Below, in pieces: positions 18,526 to 26,857 of a stretch of 64,000 nt of DNA. The translations under genes and the position numbers were made by a program. Below the pieces are notes generated by a model that was not told where the DNA came from, did not search any database, and saw only the letters and a program-made list of their open reading frames with translations. Source of the stretch: Aquimarina spongiae (GTDB lineage: Bacteria > Bacteroidota > Bacteroidia > Flavobacteriales > Flavobacteriaceae); the NCBI RefSeq assembly GCF_900141785.1, contig NZ_FQYP01000003.1, positions 310,001 to 374,000 of the forward strand, in the 5' to 3' direction. How positions within the stretch are numbered: the first letter of the stretch is position 1; every line of letters starts with the position of its first letter.

Positions 18526-19482
18526 TTACTTTTCTTTTAGGAACTGAATATTTCTTTGCAATCCAGAAAATTTAGTTCTTTTGACGGCAGACTTCTGAAA
18601 GACTTTAGAAAACACTTCCTGAGTAATTTCTTCCCAATCCTTTTTGGTCATTTCTAACAATTCGGGCTTAGGATTAAACAGTGGTTCATTATGTGGTTTT
18701 GAAAAACGATTCCAGGGACAAACATCCTGGCAAATATCGCAACCAAACATCCAATCATCAAAACTACCTCTAAAACTTTCTGGTATTTGATCCTTAAGTT
18801 CTATCGTAAAATAAGAAATACATCTGCTCCCATCTACTACATAGGGCTCTACAATGGCTTGAGTAGGACAAGCATCAATACAAGCGGTACAGGTACCACA
18901 ATGATCCGTAACCGGAGTATCGTAGTCTAACTCAAGATCGATGATTAGTTCTGCTATAAAATAAAAAGACCCTACCTGTTGAGTAAGCAGATTGCTATTT
19001 TTACCAATCCATCCCAGCCCACTTTTGGCTGCCCAGGCCTTATCCAGTACTGGGGCAGAATCCACAAAAGCACGACCATGAACATCTCCAATTTCTTCTT
19101 GAATAAAGTGGAGCAACTGCTTCAGCTTCTCCTTGATCACAAAATGGTAATCTGTACCGTAGGCATACTTAGAAATTTTTGGGGCTTCAGGATCTGTTTG
19201 AGATGTTGATGGGAAATAATTGAGTAATAGCGAAACCACGCTTTTGGATCCCTCAACAAGTTTGGTAGGATCGAGCCTTTTGTCAAAATGGTTTTCCATA
19301 TACTTCATCTCCCCGTGCATTTCTTTTTTCAGCCAGGATTCTAGTCTAGGCGCTTCTTCTTCCAAAAAAGCTGCTTTCGAAATACCACAGGACAAGAACC
19401 CAAGTCGTTTCGCTTCGGTTTTGATAAGATTCGTGTATTTGGCTTTTTGACTCAACAGAAAGTTTATGATTTCAAAACTCAA
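18526..19482 (-). CDS. queG: Epoxyqueuosine reductase QueG
   Basis: It catalyses the last step of queuosine synthesis, reducing epoxyqueuosine in tRNA using a cobamide and two [4Fe-4S] clusters. The 318 residues are near the short end of the family. Motifs: [13 protein letters not shown] (about 108-120), [12 protein letters not shown] (140-151) with the conserved Asp, ferredoxin-like [12 protein letters not shown] (195-206) and [10 protein letters not shown] (248-257). The eight ligand cysteines appear to be C195, C198, C201, C205, C221, C248, C251 and C255. The C-terminus ends shortly after the second cluster. Cytoplasmic. The upstream peptide genes have their own terminator, so queG is probably transcribed separately. 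Confidence 0.95.
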   Translation of the reverse strand: MSFEIINFLLSQKAKYTNLIKTEAKRLGFLSCGISKAAFLEEEAPRLESWLKKEMHGEMKYMENHFDKRLDPTKLVEGSKSVVSLLLNYFPSTSQTDPEAPKISKYAYGTDYHFVIKEKLKQLLHFIQEEIGDVHGRAFVDSAPVLDKAWAAKSGLGWIGKNSNLLTQQVGSFYFIAELIIDLELDYDTPVTDHCGTCTACIDACPTQAIVEPYVVDGSRCISYFTIELKDQIPESFRGSFDDWMFGCDICQDVCPWNRFSKPHNEPLFNPKPELLEMTKKDWEEITQEVFSKVFQKSAVKRTKFSGLQRNIQFLKEK

Positions 19483-19509
19483 AAGTAATCCATATTAAGG
19501 GCATAAAAA

Positions 19510-19535
19510 AACCAGAACACTATTGTGTCCTGGTT
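19510..19535 (-). terminator. Intrinsic terminator of the small-peptide genes
   Basis: An 11-bp stem (19510-19520 with 19525-19535; one G-U pair on the minus-strand RNA) with a 4-nt loop is followed on the minus strand by seven U. It therefore stops leftward transcripts from the peptide genes before queG. Confidence 0.8.
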
Positions 19536-19593
19536 TGTAGCTCAATAATCATTTTAAAAATAATTAGCTACCCCAAATAATTATAAACTCAAC

Positions 19594-19760
19594 TTATAAT
19601 TCACATATATCCACGCACAAATTGGCAGAATACCCTGAGTTCACACATTTCTTATAACAAAAAATAGGATTATCCCAGGGATTGCCTCTTTGTCCACCAA
19701 TTATCTGCTTTTGTGCAGTTTTACTAATTTTTTTATTCCTTTGATGTTCGTGGTTTTCAT
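19594..19760 (-). pseudogene. Gly-Gly-leader Cys-rich peptide gene, interrupted by a -1 frameshift at A7
   Basis: The ATG at 19760 begins MKTTNIKGIKK, but frame 0 stops at 19701-19703 after 19 codons. In the -1 frame the sequence continues ISKTAQKQIIGG, then a 32-residue core with CYKKC and CVDIC, to a stop at 19594-19596. The junction is ATA AAA AAA TTA, a seven-A run forming a classic A_AAA_AAA slip site. The joined leader is 23 residues long, with Lys7-Gly8 and Gly22-Gly23 aligned to the neighbouring peptide. The core pattern is Cx3C-x9-Cx3C. Options: programmed or transcriptional slippage, a miscalled homopolymer (eight A would restore the frame), or a recent null mutation. No modifying enzyme is nearby. 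Confidence 0.7.
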
Positions 19761-19796
19761 TTGTATTGGTTTTGATTATATAATCTTGCGTGTAGG

Positions 19797-20000
19797 TTAA
19801 AGTTCGAAGGGCTTATTTAGACATTCGATACACCAAGCCAACATTCCGTTGGGTCTGCGGCAAGAAGGTTTTGTACAATCGACCGGTCTAGGGGGATAAC
19901 ATTCTGGTCCATCATCACAAACTTGCTGCAACCCGCCATTAATCAATTTTTGAGTTTCATGATTTATTAGCGTTGCTCCTTTCACGTTTAGAATTTTCAT
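19797..20000 (-). CDS. Gly-Gly-leader Cys-rich secreted peptide precursor
   Basis: A 67-residue precursor. The leader MKILNVKGATLINHETQKL continues to a double glycine at 22-23, as in Bacteroidota bacteriocin-like and natural-product precursors cut by peptidase-containing ABC exporters. The 44-residue core has six cysteines (C28, C34, C42, C47, C57, C60) and a Pro-rich middle. An in-frame ATG at 20039 would add 13 residues; the start at 20000 matches the leader family and its neighbour's length. It lies 36 nt upstream of the frameshifted paralogue and shares its terminator. Function (bacteriocin, signal or toxin) is unknown, and neither an exporter nor a maturase is in the window. Confidence 0.75.
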   Translation of the reverse strand: MKILNVKGATLINHETQKLINGGLQQVCDDGPECYPPRPVDCTKPSCRRPNGMLAWCIECLNKPFEL

Positions 20001-20109
20001 AATTATGGTTTTTAGCATATAATTCCTTGAATATTTCAAGACGCCTAGAAATATGTCTTTTTAATATTCATCTGATATTGATCGTGAAAGTATAGTTTAG
20101 GATAAAAAG

Positions 20110-20150
20110 AAGAGTGCCATATTCTTGAAATTCAAAAATATGGCACTCTT
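20110..20150 (-). terminator. Long palindrome / terminator after the Asp-box protein gene
   Basis: Arms of 14 bp match perfectly (20110-20123 with 20137-20150). The 13-nt loop is itself mostly palindromic (TTGAA-A-TTCAA), giving an almost complete 41-nt palindrome. The minus-strand RNA then reads CUUCUUUUUAU, which suits a terminator. A degraded relative lies at 21293-21333. Confidence 0.7.
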
Positions 20151-20238
20151 TGCTACAAAATTTAGTTGAAAAAGACAATATAGGAAGTTTAGTTAGAGAT
20201 AACCCAAAGTTGAATTTTGCGACTTACGATTTATCAGC

Positions 20239-21237
20239 TTATAGTTTAGTATGATAAATTCCATTACCCCAAGTCCCGATCAATAATCCGTTGTCATTTA
20301 CTAGTATTTCAGATATTTCTTCAAAATCTATACTATCTATTTTTACCCAATTTTCCTTCCGCAATACGAAAATGCCTTTTTGCCAGCCACCTATAATCAA
20401 GCTATTCTTATCTGACTCTTCCAAAATATTAATTTGATTTATACCGATTTGAGGGGTATTAGGTATTTCTGTCCAAGTATCTCCCTCATCCACACTATGA
20501 TAAATTGAACTAATACTATCTCTTCTCTTACTCGAAGCGACCCAGATTTCTTTTGAGTCTTTTGAAATTTTCATATCCCAACAAACCTTCCTTTTGGTAT
20601 CCAAAATTTTTTCCCATGTTTCCCCTTGATCAATAGACTTCCATACTCCTTTGAAATACGTAAGTGCGTATATAATACTATCATTTCTTTTATCAATTTC
20701 TATCGCCCATGCAAACTTAAAAGTACTATCAATAGTTTTTGGACGGCATCTTTTCCAGTTGTTACCGCCATCAATACTCTTAACAACTCCAAAAGCTGAA
20801 GTTGCAGCATAGACCAAATTAGAGTTCTGAATTCCAGTTTTAATATCGCGAACATCTGAAGTAGGAAATCTCATATCTCTTTCCCAGGTTTTTCCTTTAT
20901 CCTTAGTCTTGTAAAGACCATTTTTCCAGGTGCCTGCATAGATGGTTTCTTTTGAATCGTTTCCCACTGAAATGGATTGGATATCTGACACATAAGGACC
21001 AATTGGTTTGCCACCATGTAAAGGGATCCATGTATTACCGAAGTCGTTACTATGATATATTAAACCTGCACCCAAACGTTTACCTTTTAATCCCGCATAA
21101 AATTCGGAAGAAGAAATAGACGAATTTGCAAGTACTCTAATAATTTTCCCTTTCAAACCAAACCTTAAGGAATCTTTTTGCGCAATACTTATCTGATATT
21201 GAAAAAAAACCAATATCATAATAACCCTATACTTCAT
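20239..21237 (-). CDS. Secreted Asp-box (BNR) repeat protein, sortilin/sialidase-like propeller
   Basis: A 332-residue protein with a signal peptide ending SIAQ. It has five Asp-box motifs of the SxDxGxTW type: SNDFGNTW, TKDKGKTW, SIDGGNNW, SIDQGETW and SVDEGDTW. These mark bacterial neuraminidase repeat / VPS10-like beta-propellers. No sialidase catalytic arginine triad can be assigned, so a binding or scaffold role is as likely as hydrolysis. No type IX secretion C-terminal domain is evident, so it is probably periplasmic or outer-membrane-associated. The gene stands alone between two related palindromes. Confidence 0.85.
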   Translation of the reverse strand: MKYRVIMILVFFQYQISIAQKDSLRFGLKGKIIRVLANSSISSSEFYAGLKGKRLGAGLIYHSNDFGNTWIPLHGGKPIGPYVSDIQSISVGNDSKETIYAGTWKNGLYKTKDKGKTWERDMRFPTSDVRDIKTGIQNSNLVYAATSAFGVVKSIDGGNNWKRCRPKTIDSTFKFAWAIEIDKRNDSIIYALTYFKGVWKSIDQGETWEKILDTKRKVCWDMKISKDSKEIWVASSKRRDSISSIYHSVDEGDTWTEIPNTPQIGINQINILEESDKNSLIIGGWQKGIFVLRKENWVKIDSIDFEEISEILVNDNGLLIGTWGNGIYHTKL

Positions 21238-21292
21238 GTTTTATCTTTTAATAGAACTTAACTATTCATGAAATTAGGGCAATACAAGTGAA

Positions 21293-21333
21293 AACGAGTC
21301 CCATATCCTTGAATTTCAAAAAAGTGACACTCT
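21293..21333 (-). repeat. Degenerate copy of the 20110-20150 palindrome
   Basis: CGAGTCCCATATCCTTGAAT and the following bases closely match the element at 20110-20150, including the TTGAATTTCAA centre and the ACACTCTTT end, but the arms no longer pair fully. It lies after the P450 stop on the minus strand, so it may be a decayed terminator. The two copies flank the Asp-box gene. Confidence 0.55.
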
Positions 21334-21368
21334 TTACAATCAACCTGAAGAATAGGGTAATTATAAGA

Positions 21369-22703
21369 TTACCTGGGAGTAAATGTGAGTAAAGCGTTTT
21401 GCGGTTTAAGGGTGATCAGAGGTTTAATCTCAATATGATCAAAAGCAGGTGTAATTTTGTAAGCGCGCACAAGGTCACTTATTGCCAGGACCATTTCATA
21501 CATGGCAAAATTATTTCCGATACACATTCGGGGTCCAGCTCCAAATGGGAAGTATTGATTAGCATATTCCTTTTTATCTACAGTAGGATCAAATCGTTCT
21601 GGTTTAAACTGTTCTGGTTTTTCCCAAAAATCTTTATGCTTATGAATTTCAAAAAAGGAAATCAAAACGGTTGTCCCTTTCGGTAAATCCAAATCTTTAT
21701 ATTGATCATCATCGATTACCAGGCGATCAGAAAAATATGCCGGAGGATATAATCGCATGGTTTCTTCTATACACTGTTTGGTATACTGATATTTCGTAAT
21801 TTCTTGTAGAGGATCTAAATTGACTGCTTCTCCTCCTACCACTTCTTGATATACCTTATCTTGTATTTTGGGATGCTTTCCTAGCAACATTAGAGCAAAT
21901 GTAAGTGCATTTGATGTGGTTTCGTGACCAGCTGTGAAGAGTATCAGAATTTCATCGATCAACTGTTCATTATCCATAGCGCTTCCATCCTCATAGCGGG
22001 CATCCAACAACATATCTAGCAAATCATCATACCGTTGGTTATCTTTTCTACGCTCTTCGATCAGCGAGTTAAGAATATCTCTTGCCTCTTGAGTTAAGGC
22101 TAATGTCCTTTTTACTTCTCCTGTAAGATGAAACCACCAACGCTTATAAGGTTGTCGTATCTCTTTGATTAAAAACTTTTGTGCGGTTTCTGTAATATGT
22201 TGTAATCGTGAAATTGCATCGGTTGTGCCCGAGTAGCTAAATAAAGATTTAGCCACCACCTTAAATGCCAAATCATTCATCAAAGGAAACACATCGATTG
22301 TAGTGTTAGGTTGAATTCTGGACAACTCTTCTTCTACAACAGCTTTTATAGTGACCACCAATTTCTCCAATTTCTTTTTATGAAAAGCGGGTTGAATGAG
22401 TCGACGTTGTTTCAACCATTTTTCTCCATTGGCAGTTAGTAATCCCTCCCCAATATATTTTGCCAAATCTTTTGACTGTAGCTCTGACTTATGATATTTG
22501 CGATGGTGTTTTTGAAGCATATGTCTGGCAAAGGCTGCATCTCTGGTAAACAACACATAGTTACCAAAACCCAGGCTCACTCTAAATACATCTCCGTATT
22601 TCTCGAAATTTTCGTTATGAAAAGGAAGAGGGTTCTTAAGAATACGACTCGCATTCCTGATTACTTTAAAAAATGAAACTGTTTCAATGTTGTTATCCTT
22701 CAT
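21369..22703 (-). CDS. Cytochrome P450
   Basis: A 444-residue heme-thiolate monooxygenase. Family marks are the I-helix oxygen-activation motif AGHETTSNAL, the K-helix EETMRLYPP (ExxR), and the heme-binding loop FGAGPRMCIGNNFA with the axial Cys at about residue 394. It resembles stand-alone class I bacterial P450s of the CYP102/CYP110-like group and needs separate redox partners, none of which are encoded nearby. The substrate (fatty acid, terpenoid or other) is not evident. It is 44 nt upstream of no same-operon partner; ruvB lies upstream on the same strand with a 44-nt gap, so co-transcription with ruvB is possible. Confidence 0.93.
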   Translation of the reverse strand: MKDNNIETVSFFKVIRNASRILKNPLPFHNENFEKYGDVFRVSLGFGNYVLFTRDAAFARHMLQKHHRKYHKSELQSKDLAKYIGEGLLTANGEKWLKQRRLIQPAFHKKKLEKLVVTIKAVVEEELSRIQPNTTIDVFPLMNDLAFKVVAKSLFSYSGTTDAISRLQHITETAQKFLIKEIRQPYKRWWFHLTGEVKRTLALTQEARDILNSLIEERRKDNQRYDDLLDMLLDARYEDGSAMDNEQLIDEILILFTAGHETTSNALTFALMLLGKHPKIQDKVYQEVVGGEAVNLDPLQEITKYQYTKQCIEETMRLYPPAYFSDRLVIDDDQYKDLDLPKGTTVLISFFEIHKHKDFWEKPEQFKPERFDPTVDKKEYANQYFPFGAGPRMCIGNNFAMYEMVLAISDLVRAYKITPAFDHIEIKPLITLKPQNALLTFTPR

Positions 22704-22747
22704 AGTGACATTTTAGTCAAAATATCAGTATATGTTTAAAAGCATTT

Positions 22748-23770
22748 TCAGAACAATCCTCCTTGGATACCACCTGGAGTTCTCCCAAGGTGCTTATAAG
22801 CAGCTTCCGTCACTTCTCTTCCTCTAGGTGTTCTAATGATAAAACCTTGTTGTATCAAAAAAGGTTCATATACTTCTTCTATGGTTTCTGCACTTTCACT
22901 AACTGCAGTAGCTAATGTTGTGATTCCAACCGGGCCTCCTTTGAATTTATCTATTAAGGTGGTCAGAATCTTATTATCCATTTCATCCAATCCATTGGCA
23001 TCTACATTAAGCGCTTTAAGGGCAAATTTTGAGATTTCTATATCTATCTTACCATTTCCCTTGATTTGAGCAAAATCACGCACTCTACGCAGCAATGCGT
23101 TCGCTATACGAGGTGTTCCTCTACTTCTACTTGCAATTTCGATAGCTGCCTCCATAGAAATAGGAACATTTAGAATGTGTGCACTTCGTTGTACGATGGT
23201 AGACAATAATTCTGTAGTATAATATTGCAGTCTAGATTGTATACCAAAACGTGCTCTCATTGGTGCAGTAAGCAAACCAGATCGTGTTGTGGCGCCAACC
23301 AATGTAAACGGATTCAAGTTAATCTGTACTGTTCTGGCATTGGGTCCACTCTCGATCATAATATCAATTTTGTAGTCTTCCATTGCAGAATACAAATACT
23401 CTTCGACAATAGGACTTAAGCGATGTATCTCGTCTATAAACAATACATCCCTATCATCTAGATTGGTTAGCAATCCTGCCAAATCTCCAGGTTTATCCAA
23501 TACTGGTCCTGAGGTTACTTTGATTCCCACTCCCAATTCATTCGCCAAAATATGAGCTAATGTAGTTTTCCCTAACCCCGGAGGACCATGAAATAAGGTA
23601 TGATCCAAAGCTTCGTTCCGCATGTTGGCCGCTTGTACAAAAATCTGTAAGTTCTCCAACACTTGATCCTGACCTGTAAAATCTTCAAAAGCCAGCGGCC
23701 TTAAGGCTCTTTCGATATCCAAGTCTTCATTAGAAAAGTTTTCGTTTGTTGGGTCCAAATTTTCGTTCAT
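22748..23770 (-). CDS. ruvB: Holliday junction branch-migration ATPase RuvB
   Basis: The AAA+ hexameric motor of RuvAB. The 340 residues are of standard length: Walker [10 protein letters not shown] at about 65-73, Walker B FIDEIHRL, sensor-1 region GATTRSG, arginine-finger region APMRARFG, then the C-terminal winged helix ending [12 protein letters not shown]. It is separated from ruvA by 16 kb. A TATATTTG box lies 52-59 nt upstream of the start. Confidence 0.97.
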   Translation of the reverse strand: MNENLDPTNENFSNEDLDIERALRPLAFEDFTGQDQVLENLQIFVQAANMRNEALDHTLFHGPPGLGKTTLAHILANELGVGIKVTSGPVLDKPGDLAGLLTNLDDRDVLFIDEIHRLSPIVEEYLYSAMEDYKIDIMIESGPNARTVQINLNPFTLVGATTRSGLLTAPMRARFGIQSRLQYYTTELLSTIVQRSAHILNVPISMEAAIEIASRSRGTPRIANALLRRVRDFAQIKGNGKIDIEISKFALKALNVDANGLDEMDNKILTTLIDKFKGGPVGITTLATAVSESAETIEEVYEPFLIQQGFIIRTPRGREVTEAAYKHLGRTPGGIQGGLF

Positions 23771-23821
23771 CTACTCTTATGCTTTAACAGAACATCCAGG
23801 GGTTCTTCTTCACGTTTAAAA

Positions 23822-23829
23822 CAAATATA
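23822..23829 (-). promoter_or_regulatory. Candidate -7 box for ruvB
   Basis: TATATTTG on the minus strand matches TAnnTTTG and lies between the cox terminator and ruvB. No -33 TTTG is visible because the cox terminator occupies that position. Confidence 0.45.
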
Positions 23830-23840
23830 CTAGAAAAAGA

Positions 23841-23872
23841 AAAAGCCTTTTCATAAAAATGAAAAGGCTTTT
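23841..23872 (-). terminator. Terminator of the act-cox operon
   Basis: A perfect 14-bp stem (23841-23854 with 23859-23872) with a 4-nt loop is followed on the minus strand by UUCUUUUUC, 18 bp after the coxA stop. Confidence 0.85.
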
Positions 23873-23890
23873 CAATATTTTTAAACATCA

Positions 23891-25702
23891 TTAATGATGT
23901 AATTCTTCTTCTCCTTCTTGTAATGGCACCGTTTGCGGAGCAAAGTCCTGTCCGGCGATTACATACTCACCATTTTCATTAGTCTTACTATAGTCGTAAG
24001 GCCATCTGTATACGTGAGGAATCTCTCCTGGCCAGTTACCATGCATATGCTCCACAGGAGTAGTCCATTCTAGAGTATTAGATTTCCATGGATTTTGGAC
24101 CGCTTTCTTACCATAGAACATAGAACTGATAAAGTTGTATAAGAACACCAATTGAGCCGCCGCTGTGATGATTGCAAATACAGTGATCAACACATTGGTA
24201 TCTGCTAAATCGTCAAAATATGGGAAATTCGAATTAGTATAATATCTACGAGGTAAACCTGCCATACCTATAAAGTGCATTGGGAAGAATACTCCGTAAG
24301 CACCAATAGCCGTTACCCAAAAGTGTACATATCCTAGATTTTTATTCATCATTCTACCATACATCTTTGGGAACCAATGATACACTCCCGCAAATAAACC
24401 ATACAATGCAGAAATACCCATTACCAAGTGGAAATGTGCTACCACAAAGTACGTGTCGTGAACGTTAATATCTAGTGTACTGTCTCCTAAAATAATCCCA
24501 GTAAGTCCTCCAGTAATAAAGGTAGAAACCAATCCTATTGAGAACAACATTGCCGGGTTGAGTTGTAGATTACCTTTCCATAAGGTGGTAATATAGTTAA
24601 ATGCTTTTACAGCAGATGGAATAGCAATTAATAAAGTCGTAAATGTAAATACAGATCCTAAAAATGGATTCATTCCCGAGATAAACATATGGTGACCCCA
24701 TACAATTGTTGATAAAAATGCAATTGCCAAAATCGAAGCTACCATCGCTCTATATCCGAAAATCGGTTTACGAGCATTTGTTGCAATAATCTCTGAAGTA
24801 ATTCCAAGTGCAGGTAATAATACAATATATACCTCTGGGTGTCCTAAGAACCAGAATAAATGTTCAAATAAAACTGGTGATCCACCCTGGTTATGTAAAA
24901 CCTCTCCTTGTATATAAATATCACTTAAATAGAATGAAGTACCAAAACTTCTATCCATGATAAGCAACAATGCTGCAGATAACAATACAGGGAATGATAC
25001 AATACCAATAATAGCAGTTACAAAGAACGCCCAAATTGTTAGAGGCATTCTAGTCATCGACATTCCTTTTGTTCTTAAGTTAATTACCGTAACCACATAG
25101 TTTAATGATCCAAGAAGTGAAGAAGCAATAAATATTGCCATAGATACTAACCATAAAGTCATCCCCATTCCGGATCCACCAATAGCTTGTGGTAGAGCAC
25201 TAAGTGGAGGGTATATTGTCCATCCTGCAGATGCTGGACCAGCTTCTGCAAATAATGATAACACCATGATTACACTACTCAAAAAGAACAACCAATACGA
25301 AATCATATTCAAGAAACCAGATGCCATATCTCGCGCTCCAATCTGTAACGGAATCAAAAGGTTACTGAAAGTACCACTTAAACCAGCGGTAAGAACGAAG
25401 AATACCATTATGGTACCATGTATAGTTACCAAAGCAAGGTAAATACTAGGATCCATTACTCCATCTTCTCCAAATTTTCCAAGGAATATTTCGTAGATCG
25501 TAAATTGATGATCAGGCCATGCTAATTGCATTCTAAATAATAGAGACATAGCAATCCCTATAATTCCCATAATTAAACCAGTAACCAAGTACTGCTTAGA
25601 GATCATTTTATGATCCTGACTAAATATATATTTAGTGATAAATGTCTCTTTATGGTGGTGTCCGTGATCGTGATCGTGGTTATCTCCGTGTGTTGCTGAC
25701 AT
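23891..25702 (-). CDS. ctaD: Cytochrome c oxidase subunit I (caa3/aa3 type)
   Basis: The heme-copper catalytic subunit reducing oxygen to water and pumping protons. It has 603 residues and about 12 transmembrane helices. Conserved sites include the low-spin heme ligand region around HGTIMVFF, the CuB/Tyr motif GHPEVYIVLLP, WGHHMF with two CuB histidines, and HFHLVMG with the heme a3 and low-spin ligands. The N-terminus is unusually His-rich (HGDNHDHDHGHHHKE), possibly metal-binding. It is the last gene of the operon with alternative complex III, 45 nt after subunit II, and is followed by a strong terminator. Confidence 0.96.
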   Translation of the reverse strand: MSATHGDNHDHDHGHHHKETFITKYIFSQDHKMISKQYLVTGLIMGIIGIAMSLLFRMQLAWPDHQFTIYEIFLGKFGEDGVMDPSIYLALVTIHGTIMVFFVLTAGLSGTFSNLLIPLQIGARDMASGFLNMISYWLFFLSSVIMVLSLFAEAGPASAGWTIYPPLSALPQAIGGSGMGMTLWLVSMAIFIASSLLGSLNYVVTVINLRTKGMSMTRMPLTIWAFFVTAIIGIVSFPVLLSAALLLIMDRSFGTSFYLSDIYIQGEVLHNQGGSPVLFEHLFWFLGHPEVYIVLLPALGITSEIIATNARKPIFGYRAMVASILAIAFLSTIVWGHHMFISGMNPFLGSVFTFTTLLIAIPSAVKAFNYITTLWKGNLQLNPAMLFSIGLVSTFITGGLTGIILGDSTLDINVHDTYFVVAHFHLVMGISALYGLFAGVYHWFPKMYGRMMNKNLGYVHFWVTAIGAYGVFFPMHFIGMAGLPRRYYTNSNFPYFDDLADTNVLITVFAIITAAAQLVFLYNFISSMFYGKKAVQNPWKSNTLEWTTPVEHMHGNWPGEIPHVYRWPYDYSKTNENGEYVIAGQDFAPQTVPLQEGEEELHH

Positions 25703-25747
25703 AACGCTGTGTGTTTTTAAAAACTATATAATTTTTCTTTTTCTCTC

Positions 25748-26824
25748 TTAGTTACTTGCTTGTGCAGACAATTGCTCTCCAAAAGTCTGTTGTGTTGCTA
25801 GCCAAGCATTAAAATCCTCTTCAGATTCTACTACCATCTTCATTTGCATATTGTAATGCGAAGCACCACAAATCTTATTACACAATAAATAGTAATCGAA
25901 TTCGTATGGCTCTAACGCTTCTTCTCCGGCTGCTACAAGTTTCTTGCTTTTTTCTCTTCTGATTTTATTTATCGTAGCTACTTTTTCTACCATAAATTCA
26001 CTATTCCTCATTTCCTCTGAAGTCATCGTTGGCGTATAAGAAAATTCAGTGATCATACCAGGGACTACATTCATTTGTGCTCTAAAGAATGGCATATATG
26101 CTGAATGTAAAATATCTTGAGATCTCATTTTAAAGATCACCTTTCTATTAACTGGTAAGTGCAGTTCGTTGGTTATCTTATCATCTTTACCATAGTTATC
26201 GGAAACATCTACACCAAGTGTGTTTACACCTTCGATAAAACGAACATTTGCTTTTCCTAAAACATTATCTTCTCCAGAATATCTAGCTCTCCAGTCAAAT
26301 TGATATGCATACAATTCAATGATTAACGGATCACCCTCTTTCTCGTCGATATTCATAATATCTGTCCAAGTAAATAATCCATAAATAATTAAACCTGCCA
26401 ATACAATTACTGGAATAATTGTCCAGATAAACTCTAACTTGTCGTTATCAGCAAAGAACAATGCCTTGTTCCCTTCCTTACCTCTGTATTTATATGCAAA
26501 GTAATGCAATAAACCTTGAGTGATGATTTGCACAAACATAATCAACACCATAGAGATCAACATTAATTGATCATATCCAACTCCATGCTCAGATGCTGAC
26601 TCCGGTAAGAAGAATGTATGGTATTTTACAAAACAAAATATGGTTAGTAAGTAGATGAATATAACAAAACCAAGCATCAGCTTACCTTGCATATTATTGT
26701 CCTTATCATTAGCCACTTGAGAATTGTCTGCGCCTTTAAGTTGTGACAATTTCAAGATTTTCGACATTTGCCACAAAGTGATTCCGAAAAGCGCTATAAC
26801 TATTATGGTTAAGAATACAGTCAT
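25748..26824 (-). CDS. ctaC: Cytochrome c oxidase subunit II with CuA site
   Basis: It carries the CuA centre that receives electrons from cytochrome c. The 358 residues contain four hydrophobic segments in the first 155 residues, more than the usual two, followed by the cupredoxin domain. CuA ligands read as H240, C315, C319, H323 and M326 (CNKICGASHYNM). The Glu usual between the cysteines (CxExC) is Lys here. A charged insertion of about 40 residues (about 272-308) precedes the cysteines. There is no fused cytochrome c domain, fitting electron transfer from the complex III cytochromes. Gap to actF is 33 nt. Confidence 0.95.
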   Translation of the reverse strand: MTVFLTIIVIALFGITLWQMSKILKLSQLKGADNSQVANDKDNNMQGKLMLGFVIFIYLLTIFCFVKYHTFFLPESASEHGVGYDQLMLISMVLIMFVQIITQGLLHYFAYKYRGKEGNKALFFADNDKLEFIWTIIPVIVLAGLIIYGLFTWTDIMNIDEKEGDPLIIELYAYQFDWRARYSGEDNVLGKANVRFIEGVNTLGVDVSDNYGKDDKITNELHLPVNRKVIFKMRSQDILHSAYMPFFRAQMNVVPGMITEFSYTPTMTSEEMRNSEFMVEKVATINKIRREKSKKLVAAGEEALEPYEFDYYLLCNKICGASHYNMQMKMVVESEEDFNAWLATQQTFGEQLSAQASN

Positions 26825-26857
26825 TTTTATCTATCTTCTTTTTATAAATTCTAAATT

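Noticed and set aside
21369..22703. P450 as a tailoring enzyme for the nearby Gly-Gly peptides
   Set aside because: The genes are 1.4 kb apart with a separate terminated gene between, and the P450 sits next to ruvB; no evidence of a shared operon.
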